Source of the DNA: Bacillota bacterium
Lineage (GTDB): Bacteria > Bacillota > Limnochordia > Darwinibacteriales > Darwinibacteriaceae
DNA: 8,355 nt
NCBI GenBank assembly: GCA_012799535.1
Contig: JAAZLB010000161.1
Coordinates: 1-8,355, forward strand
Direction of reading: 5' to 3'
A program made the position numbers and the translations under genes. Positions within the stretch are counted from its first letter, which is position 1. Each line of letters starts with the position of its first letter. This document shows positions 1-4,902 of the stretch, piece by piece. The notes under the pieces were generated by a model. It made no database searches. It worked only from the letters and a program-made list of their open reading frames with translations, and had not been told where the DNA came from.

Positions 1-212
1 TATTTGGTGCGGCGAAATTGGCTTGGAATTCACTGGGGATGGAGTAGACGTGCTTAGTTGGGATTAAATCAAACTCATGCTTAGTAGGGATGGGTCAACA
101 GGTGCAGGTCGCATCAACGACGTTGAACATTCCCCTTACGAAGATGGGATGGCCGAGGGTTTGAACAGTTGGAGCTGCATTTTAAGATTGTCTTTGTTAG
201 TGTCTATCTTGG
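1..212. other. Stretch without a supportable gene
   Basis: All three plus-strand frames reach stops within the first 67 bases (frame 1 TAG at 55-57, frame 2 TAA at 65-67, frame 3 TAG at 45-47), so at most the last 14 to 21 codons of an upstream plus-strand gene could lie here; none of these tails is recognisable. A 51-codon ORF from an ATG at 77 lacks a ribosome binding site and runs into the terminator stem. On the minus strand one frame is open over most of the stretch except for a single TGA, which is weak evidence for a decayed gene. A 16-base near-repeat lies at 49-64 and 76-91 (14 of 16 identical). The region is probably a 3' trailer plus spacer, or old gene debris. Confidence 0.4.
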
Positions 213-260
213 AAGGCCCAAAACCACTATGAGTAATGGTCTTGGGCCTTTTACTTGTTT
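213..260 (+). terminator. Intrinsic terminator of an upstream plus-strand transcript
   Basis: A 14-base left arm (213-226, starting AAGGCCCAA) pairs with a right arm at 237-250 (ending TTGGGCCTT) with a single A-C mismatch, around a 10-base loop. The right arm runs directly into a T-rich tract (249-260, TTTTACTTGTTT). The T tract is on the plus-strand side only, so the terminator reads rightward. It insulates the MATE gene from whatever lies to the left. Confidence 0.82.
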
Positions 261-295
261 CACAAAGTCCTCGTAGAAGGTCTTTCTTCTTCTCT

Positions 296-323
296 ATGAA
301 CGGAAAAGTCTATATGCTATGAT
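296..323 (+). promoter_or_regulatory. Extended -10 promoter for the MATE/flavodoxin pair
   Basis: TGC-TATGAT at 315-323 is a good extended -10 element. The -35 region is poor (ATGAAC at 296-301, 16-base spacer), which an extended -10 can compensate for. Transcription would begin near 330, leaving a leader of about 30 bases before the ATG at 360 and placing the alternative ATG at 339 almost at the 5' end. The -10 is bracketed by a 7-base inverted repeat, TCTATAT (309-315) and ATATAGA (331-337), that could be a repressor site. Prediction only. Confidence 0.5.
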
Positions 324-341
324 ATAAAGGATATAGAGATG

Positions 342-349
342 GGGAGGTG
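342..349 (+). promoter_or_regulatory. Ribosome binding site that sets the MATE start at 360
   Basis: GGGAGGTG lies 10 bases before the ATG at 360. The in-frame ATG at 339 would put this Shine-Dalgarno sequence inside the coding region and has no such sequence of its own, so 360 is the likely start. Confidence 0.75.
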
Positions 350-359
350 CCCGAAAACA

Positions 360-1727
360 ATGTCAAAGACTCATGACTTAACTCAAGGTAGTATATCTCA
401 AGCCCTAACAAAACTCGCCATACCCATTATTGCCACTTCCTTTGTGCAAATGGCCTACAATCTCACCGATATGATTTGGGTGGGAAGGGTAGGATCAGGT
501 GCGGTGGCCGCGGTTGGCACCGCTGGCTTTTTCACTTGGTTAGCTAATGCTATTATTTTAATTCCTAAAGTCGGTGCCGAAGTTGGGGTTGCCCAATCCA
601 TTGGACGGAAAGACTTGGACGATGCCAAAAGCTATATTCGCCATAGTCTGCAGTTGATTGTGATTCTATCCATATTATACGGTGCGAGCCTGATTATTTT
701 CCGCCATCCCTTAGTAGGCTTTTATCGCTTGGGTGAAAGTATTGAAAGTGCGGCACGGACTTATTTGGTAATAGTCTCTGTAGGAATGGTTTTTTTCTCT
801 CTTAACCCTATTTTCACCGCTATATTCAATGGTGCTGGCGATAGTACCACGCCATTTAGGATCAACGTCATCGGCTTGGTGATGAATATAATTTTAGATC
901 CCATCTTGATTTTCGGTTTAGGACCCATCCCTAGAATGGAAACAGCGGGAGCGGCTATGGCTACTGTTCTTGCTCAACTTACTGTCACCTTAGTTTTTAT
1001 CTGGGAAGCCAGAAAACGTCCAGAACTCTTTTCAGGATTGAATCTCAAAGCAAGACCAGATCGGGAGCACGTTCAACACATCGTAAGTCTCGGTTTTCCC
1101 GTTGCTTTACACTCTGGTTTTTTTACTTTGATTGCCATGGCCATCGCCCGGATCCTTTCCCAATGGGGGCCCTTACCAATTGCAGTACAGCAGGTAGGCT
1201 CCCAAATAGAATCTATCTCTTGGATGACTGCAGGAGGCTTCCAAACCGCCATGAGTGCTTTTATTGGACAGAATTACGGGGCGAGAAAATGGGATCGGGT
1301 ATACAAAGGCTATTTCGTTGGTCTAGGCATCGTTTCTATTCTTGGTGTTTTTGCTACCTGTCTCTTGATTTTTGGGGCCAGACCTCTTTTTTCCTTATTC
1401 ATTAAGGAAGAGGAGGCCATCAAGCATGGTGTAGTTTATCTACGCATTCTTGGCTTATCACAGCTGTTTATGTGTATCGAAATCGTCACTGCAGGTGCCT
1501 TTATTGGACATGGTAAAACTTTTCCTCCATCCATAGTGGGAATCGGCTTTAACTTCTTGCGCATCCCCGCAGCCTTAATTCTTTCGGCAACAGCTTTAGG
1601 TGTAGATGGGGTGTGGTGGGCGATCAGTATTTCTAGTATCTTTAAAGGTTTAGTTTTGTTTGCTTGGCATTTTCGCTATTTGCGTTCTCATCCGGAGATG
1701 GGTAGTTTGGGGGAACGATCAGTATAG
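360..1727 (+). CDS. MATE family multidrug efflux transporter
   Basis: A 455-residue integral membrane protein of the multidrug and toxic compound extrusion (MATE) family, which expels cationic drugs or metabolites in exchange for Na+ or H+. The length is typical. The sequence is almost wholly hydrophobic, consistent with 12 membrane helices in two MatE repeats (roughly residues 17-177 and 240-400). The first repeat opens with the family pattern LAIPIIATSF...YNLTDMIWVGRVG (residues 19-45) followed by AVAAVG. The second has GFPVALHSGFF and, later, the ISWMTAGGFQTAMSAFIGQNYGA-like stretch that matches the helix-7/8 region of family members. The start at 360 is chosen because GGGAGGTG precedes it; an in-frame ATG at 339 would add seven residues. 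The gene has its own extended -10 promoter and is followed after 86 bases by a flavodoxin gene with no terminator between, so co-transcription is likely. Family assignment is secure; the substrate cannot be read from sequence. Confidence 0.93.
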   Translation: MSKTHDLTQGSISQALTKLAIPIIATSFVQMAYNLTDMIWVGRVGSGAVAAVGTAGFFTWLANAIILIPKVGAEVGVAQSIGRKDLDDAKSYIRHSLQLIVILSILYGASLIIFRHPLVGFYRLGESIESAARTYLVIVSVGMVFFSLNPIFTAIFNGAGDSTTPFRINVIGLVMNIILDPILIFGLGPIPRMETAGAAMATVLAQLTVTLVFIWEARKRPELFSGLNLKARPDREHVQHIVSLGFPVALHSGFFTLIAMAIARILSQWGPLPIAVQQVGSQIESISWMTAGGFQTAMSAFIGQNYGARKWDRVYKGYFVGLGIVSILGVFATCLLIFGARPLFSLFIKEEEAIKHGVVYLRILGLSQLFMCIEIVTAGAFIGHGKTFPPSIVGIGFNFLRIPAALILSATALGVDGVWWAISISSIFKGLVLFAWHFRYLRSHPEMGSLGERSV

Positions 1728-1772
1728 GGACCATTGTTTCTTTTGAAGGAATTACCCAATTGGGTGGTGAAA

Positions 1773-1817
1773 ATGGAACCAACAGACAATTTGGGAAATG
1801 GAAGTGTGGATCCATGA
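1773..1817 (+). other. Possible 14-codon leader ORF overlapping the flavodoxin start
   Basis: The ATG at 1773 opens a reading frame for MEPTDNLGNGSVDP and stops at TGA 1815-1817. That TGA overlaps the flavodoxin ATG at 1814 in an ATGA arrangement, the classic geometry of translational coupling. GGGTGGTGA just upstream (1762-1770) could serve as its ribosome binding site, while the flavodoxin start itself has only a weak one. The ORF is short enough to arise by chance, and the peptide resembles nothing I know. Confidence 0.22.
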
Positions 1818-2344
1818 ATAAAATAGTGGTGCTTTATCGTTCAAAATATGGGGCAACAAAAAAGTATGCTAAGTGGTTGGCTGGAGATTTGCCTGCAGAT
1901 TTGATAGAGGTAAAAGATGCAAAAATTGAGAAGGTAGCCACATACGACACCGTGATTTTGGGTGGTGGTATCTACGCATCTGGAATTGCAGGCCTTCCGT
2001 TCCTGAAAAAATACTACGAGACTTTGAAAGACAAAAAGTTAATCGTCTTTGCTGTAGGTGCATCTCCCTATGATGAGGCTGCAATGGTAGCTTTAAGACA
2101 GCGCAATTTTCAAGGAAAATTGGCGGACGTTCCCTGCTACTATTGCAGAGGTGCCTGGAACGAGGATGAGATGTCTTGGGTGGATCGTATCCTCTGTACT
2201 TTCTTAAAGAAGATGGTGGCCAAGAAAGACCCTGCTACCTATGAACCCTGGGAGGTCGCTTTGATGGAGGCAATGGGGACTAATCACGATTGGACAGATC
2301 GAAAATACCTTAAACAAATCATCGATGTAGCATTAGACGATTGA
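1814..2344 (+). CDS. Flavodoxin domain protein (HemG/Flavodoxin_5-like)
   Basis: A 176-residue cytoplasmic protein with a flavodoxin fold that should bind FMN and transfer electrons. The first strand and phosphate loop are IVVLYRSKYGATKKYA (residues 4-19), occupying the place of the T/S-x-T-G-x-T FMN loop. The second FMN-contacting loop is VILGGGIYASG (residues 47-57). LIVFAVGASPY (76-86) is the third core strand and loop. The tail, with CYYCRGAWNEDEMSW and a final HDWTDRKYL, resembles the Flavodoxin_5 group that includes menaquinone-dependent protoporphyrinogen dehydrogenase HemG. Whether this protein acts in heme synthesis cannot be decided, since no heme genes are nearby. C108 and C111 form a CxxC-like CYYC pair. 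The start at 1814 is preferred because the conserved strand begins three residues later; a TTG at 1760 would add 18 residues of non-conserved sequence. GGAAG at 1800-1804 is a weak ribosome binding site. A strong terminator follows 6 bases after the stop. Confidence 0.85.
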   Translation: MNKIVVLYRSKYGATKKYAKWLAGDLPADLIEVKDAKIEKVATYDTVILGGGIYASGIAGLPFLKKYYETLKDKKLIVFAVGASPYDEAAMVALRQRNFQGKLADVPCYYCRGAWNEDEMSWVDRILCTFLKKMVAKKDPATYEPWEVALMEAMGTNHDWTDRKYLKQIIDVALDD

Positions 2345-2350
2345 CCATCG

Positions 2351-2384
2351 AGTGGTCAGCCCTGCAGAGGCTGACCACTTTTTT
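2351..2384 (+). terminator. Intrinsic terminator after the flavodoxin gene
   Basis: A perfect 11-base-pair stem, AGTGGTCAGCC (2351-2361) with GGCTGACCACT (2369-2379), closes a 7-base CTGCAGA loop and is followed by six T residues (2379-2384). It begins 6 bases after the flavodoxin stop and ends the MATE/flavodoxin transcript. Confidence 0.93.
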
Positions 2385-2483
2385 ACATCACTGGAGGTAC
2401 ATATAGATTCAGAAACTCTAACACTAAGATTGGGGCCTATTCTTTCTGCTAATGGGGATTTCCTTAGCGCTAGTATTAGGGGG

Positions 2484-2696
2484 CTATCAGGTAGAGGAGT
2501 TAATTAGATCCGTTATATCAATGATCAAGAATCTGGGCGACATTCAGGCTTGGATATTGCCGCCCCCAAAGGGACACCTGTAGTAGCTAGTAATCACGGT
2601 ATTGTAACCTTAGCCCGTTGTCTGCACGTGACCGGCAATACGGTGATCTTGGATCCTGATTTGATCATGATCACTGAGTCCTTAAGAGTGGATTAG
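2484..2696 (+). pseudogene. Decayed fragment of an M23 (LytM-type) peptidase
   Basis: Frame 3 reads RYINDQESGRHSGLDIAAPK from 2511, then GTPVVASNHGIVTLAR and TGNTVILD. This is unmistakably the first half of a peptidase M23 domain, a zinc endopeptidase that cuts peptidoglycan cross-links outside the cell. The first zinc ligands H (2541-2543) and D (2553-2555) of the HxxxD motif survive. The domain is broken in several ways. An in-frame TAG at 2505-2507 lies between a short LSGRGVN stretch (2484-2504) and the conserved block. The usual FG-x-R element before RYIN is missing. After VILD the catalytic HxH half is absent, replaced by unrelated residues ending at TAG 2694-2696. No start codon, signal peptide or ribosome binding site precedes it in frame. 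It lies between two convergent transcripts. I infer an old, non-functional remnant; sequencing error cannot explain all the losses. Confidence 0.8.
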
Positions 2697-2713
2697 AGAA
2701 GGATATAAAACAC

Positions 2714-3550
2714 TTAACGTTGTTGTGTATCCGGTGTTTCTTGACAGGTTGGGCAGAAGTAAATTGTGCCGCCCATATATTTCTCTTTCACAATTGACTC
2801 TCCGCACTGTACACAACCGGAGACAAGAGCACTCCTAGACAATTTCGTTTGATAGCCACCGGGTAGCCCAAAAATGTCCTTTTCTGTATCCCGTCCGCCC
2901 TTGTCGATCATGTTGCGTAGAACAGAAATCGCGCAGGATAGGAGTTTGTCTTGCTCCGTATTGCTAAGGGTGCCAATTTTTCGTTTCGGATGTAGATGGG
3001 CCTCAAGTAAGATGTCTTGTAATACACCGTTTCCGATGCCTGGAAAACGTTGTTCTGTTGCTAAGAACGCTTTCACGCTTAGATTCGGTTTACTGTCCAC
3101 CAACATTTTCCGGTAATAAGGTGCGAACTCACTTGAAAATGGGGATATTGCCGATTTGCTCTTGATATAGTATTCGTTATTGTAATCTCCATCGTGAAGG
3201 ATGATGCTACCATACATGGCAACTGTGAAGACTAAGGCAGTCTCGTCATGAAAACCAATGAGAAGCTGATAGTCTTTCGGTTCTTTACCCTTACTTACAA
3301 GTCGCACATTAACCCCATCATTGAAGCAGATCCGTTTCCCGTTATCAAAAAACATCTCTACAAAGATTCCAAAGCCTTCGGCATGTTGAATTATGTTATC
3401 ACGTAGTGCAGTATCGTATTCTTCTGGAGCACCAGCAAACCAGCAAAACTTATGAGCCTTTGTTGGAGGTAGAACATAGGATATCCTTTTTCCCTGAACA
3501 TTTTCTCTTAGCTGCCGAGCGATGTTAATAACCTCCGGTAACTCTAGCAT
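2714..3550 (-). CDS. Fpg/Nei-like DNA glycosylase homologue lacking the catalytic proline
   Basis: A 278-residue protein of the formamidopyrimidine-DNA glycosylase/endonuclease VIII superfamily, whose members excise oxidised bases and nick DNA. The N terminus MLELPE keeps E3 but has Leu where Fpg and Nei carry the nucleophilic Pro2. The segment where Fpg has its GRRGKY beta-hairpin lysine reads AEGFGIF (57-63), so that lysine also seems missing. The helix-two-turn-helix DNA-binding part is well kept (SVKAFLATEQRFPGIGNG, 158-175), followed by QDILLEAHLHPKRK and GGRDTEKD (218-225). A complete zinc finger closes the protein, C246-x2-C249-x16-C266-x2-C269. From memory, clostridial proteins often labelled endonuclease VIII share this N terminus and the GGRDTEKD block, so this is a divergent clade and not a damaged copy. 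The ATG is preceded by GAGGAGG (3558-3564, 7-base spacing). It runs in the same direction as the serine hydrolase 52 bases upstream. DNA binding is likely; glycosylase activity is uncertain. Confidence 0.85.
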   Translation of the reverse strand: MLELPEVINIARQLRENVQGKRISYVLPPTKAHKFCWFAGAPEEYDTALRDNIIQHAEGFGIFVEMFFDNGKRICFNDGVNVRLVSKGKEPKDYQLLIGFHDETALVFTVAMYGSIILHDGDYNNEYYIKSKSAISPFSSEFAPYYRKMLVDSKPNLSVKAFLATEQRFPGIGNGVLQDILLEAHLHPKRKIGTLSNTEQDKLLSCAISVLRNMIDKGGRDTEKDIFGLPGGYQTKLSRSALVSGCVQCGESIVKEKYMGGTIYFCPTCQETPDTQQR

Positions 3551-3573
3551 GGAAGTGCCTCCTCATCAAATTT

Positions 3574-3601
3574 ATAATAAGCGACCGCTGCGGGCAACCA
3601 A
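3574..3601 (-). promoter_or_regulatory. Weak candidate promoter for the glycosylase homologue
   Basis: Read on the minus strand, TTGGTT (3601-3596) and TATTAT (3579-3574) are separated by 16 bases in the 52-base gap after the serine hydrolase. The match to a vegetative promoter is moderate. The gene could equally be read through from the hydrolase, since I see no terminator between them. Confidence 0.3.
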
Positions 3602-3602
3602 A

Positions 3603-4808
3603 CTACAACCCCAAATCTGTCACAACAGCATTGTGAAAGCGGGCCCTTATGGTGTTTAGGTCCAGCTTGCTACTGATATGGAGATGATTGGTCAAAAGAA
3701 CAATTACTAGATTTTTTTCCGGATCAATCCATAAGGAAGTGCCTGTGAAACCTGTGTGTCCAAAAGCTCGTGTGGACAATAACTCCCCACTGGAGCGAGG
3801 TCTAGGCGTAAGTTGGGTAACGGGAGCAAAATAGGGTGTCATGGATGGGGCAGGAGACATTTCTTCCCGGGTGATTATGCCATAGGTAAATAGAACCCAA
3901 CCGAGGCCACGGGCAACATTGAGTCCGGAAGTTTGGTTGGATATGGCTAGTTTTGACAAAGATGGACTGAGAAACCCAGGTGCTTCTCCTCGTAATGCTC
4001 GCAACCAAGCTTGGCCAAAGGTGAGTAAATCACTAGCGGTGCTAAATAGTCCCGCGTTGCCACTAATTCCTCCTAAGGCATAACAAGCATTACCGTCATT
4101 GGGAGTGCCTGGTCCGTACCCCTTTCGCCAACGATCAAAGGAGAATCCAGATTGGCTAGTCATTCCCTTTTCGATGGTGCTATCCGCTTCGTTAAACACT
4201 ATCCGCTCAGGATTAACCTGCAAAGTATGCAAAGGTAGATAGGTAGTTTCTCCCATACCTAGGGGAGAGAAGACCAGTTCTTTGGTGGCTTGCTCTAATG
4301 GTAATCCTGTAATGCCCTCAATCAAGAGACCTAAGACAATATAACCTAAGCAACTGTATTCTACACGCGTACCAGGCCTATAGGCAAGGTCGAGCCTGCT
4401 GATTACCGCAAGTGCTTCTTCCTTATTGTTGGCTTGCGTATAGATGGGAAACCAGGCTGGTATCCCTGAGGTATGGGTCAGGAGGTGCCGGATGGTGATT
4501 TGACTGTAATCACCTTGGGGCCAGTTTTGAAAAAAGGCCGAAACGGGCTGATCAAGGGAGACTTTGCCCAGCTGAACCAAGCGTAATAGGGTAGTAGCGG
4601 TGGCTACCGGCTTGGTCAAGGATGCTAAGTCGAAAAGATCATCCGTTTTTAAGGTTCTTCTTGCGGGCTCGGTTTTAGAAAAGCCTCCCGCATGGAGAAA
4701 TAGCGTCTGTTTGTGGTTCGCGACCCCCGCAACAGCTCCGGGAAATGCCCCCTCATCCAAACCTTCTTGAATTACACTCCAAGCTTTTTCCAACTTCAAG
4801 TTACTCAA
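3603..4808 (-). CDS. Beta-lactamase-fold serine hydrolase (PF00144 family)
   Basis: A 401-residue member of the class C beta-lactamase/DD-peptidase/esterase family, using a serine nucleophile. The S-x-x-K motif is S63-L-T-K66 within LASLTKP; the HTG form of the third motif is H351-T-G in GHTGFTGTSLW, followed by IDPEKNLVIVLLTN. HLLTHTSGIP (108-117) and ALGGISGNAGLFSTASDL (244-261) are strong family signatures. The second motif, normally Y-x-N or Y-S-D, reads Y151-S-C153. The protein has no signal peptide, so it seems to be cytoplasmic, unlike secreted beta-lactamases; the natural substrate may be a cell-wall peptide, ester or amide, and antibiotic resistance should not be inferred. The start is TTG, supported by AAGGAGGG 9 bases upstream (4818-4825), and there is no nearby in-frame ATG. 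It follows the sugar-transport operon in the same direction but is separated by a terminator. A TTGACA box lies at 4850-4845 on the minus strand, though without a well-spaced -10. Confidence 0.88.
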   Translation of the reverse strand: MSNLKLEKAWSVIQEGLDEGAFPGAVAGVANHKQTLFLHAGGFSKTEPARRTLKTDDLFDLASLTKPVATATTLLRLVQLGKVSLDQPVSAFFQNWPQGDYSQITIRHLLTHTSGIPAWFPIYTQANNKEEALAVISRLDLAYRPGTRVEYSCLGYIVLGLLIEGITGLPLEQATKELVFSPLGMGETTYLPLHTLQVNPERIVFNEADSTIEKGMTSQSGFSFDRWRKGYGPGTPNDGNACYALGGISGNAGLFSTASDLLTFGQAWLRALRGEAPGFLSPSLSKLAISNQTSGLNVARGLGWVLFTYGIITREEMSPAPSMTPYFAPVTQLTPRPRSSGELLSTRAFGHTGFTGTSLWIDPEKNLVIVLLTNHLHISSKLDLNTIRARFHNAVVTDLGL

Positions 4809-4817
4809 TGTTGATCG

Positions 4818-4825
4818 CCCTCCTT
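4818..4825 (-). promoter_or_regulatory. Ribosome binding site supporting a TTG start
   Basis: On the minus strand AAGGAGGG precedes the TTG at 4808-4806 by 9 bases. It is the only good Shine-Dalgarno sequence near the N terminus and decides in favour of the TTG start of the serine hydrolase. Confidence 0.75.
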
Positions 4826-4851
4826 AATTCTATTCTAAATCATATGTCAAC

Positions 4852-4880
4852 AAAGGAAAACCCCTCCGTGTGGAGGGGTT
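4852..4880 (-). terminator. Intrinsic terminator of the sugar ABC transporter operon
   Basis: A 9-base-pair GC-rich stem (AACCCCTCC 4859-4867, GGAGGGGTT 4872-4880) with a GTGT loop. On the minus strand the stem is followed by TTTTCCTTT (4860-4852). It begins 22 bases after the binding-protein stop and separates it from the serine hydrolase, although some readthrough is possible. Confidence 0.82.
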
Positions 4881-4902
4881 GCTCGCTTTGATTTTCTTTT
4901 TC

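Noticed and set aside
339..359. ATG at 339 as the MATE start
   Set aside because: It would put the GGGAGGTG ribosome binding site inside the gene, it lies within about 10 bases of the predicted transcription start, and the extra residues MGRCPKT are not typical of the family.
1163..1405. Short ORFs inside the MATE, flavodoxin, glycosylase, hydrolase, binding-protein and permease genes in other frames
   Set aside because: They lack ribosome binding sites and family features and lie wholly within well-supported genes; they are chance open frames.
1754..1765. Palindrome ACCCAATTGGGT between MATE and flavodoxin
   Set aside because: It can form only four pairs around an AATT loop and has no T tract, so it is not a terminator; an operator role is possible but unsupported.
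1760..1813. TTG at 1760 as the flavodoxin start
   Set aside because: The 18 added residues have no family character and no proper ribosome binding site; the flavodoxin fold begins right after the ATG at 1814.
2452..2583. A 43-codon ORF beginning MGISLALVLGG
   Set aside because: The hydrophobic start is suggestive of a signal peptide, but there is no ribosome binding site and most of the frame overlaps the recognisable M23 remnant in another frame.
2662..2673. Perfect 12-base palindrome TGATCATGATCA
   Set aside because: It falls within the decayed M23 frame and consists of overlapping GATC/CATG units; no T tract or partner site makes it functional on present evidence.
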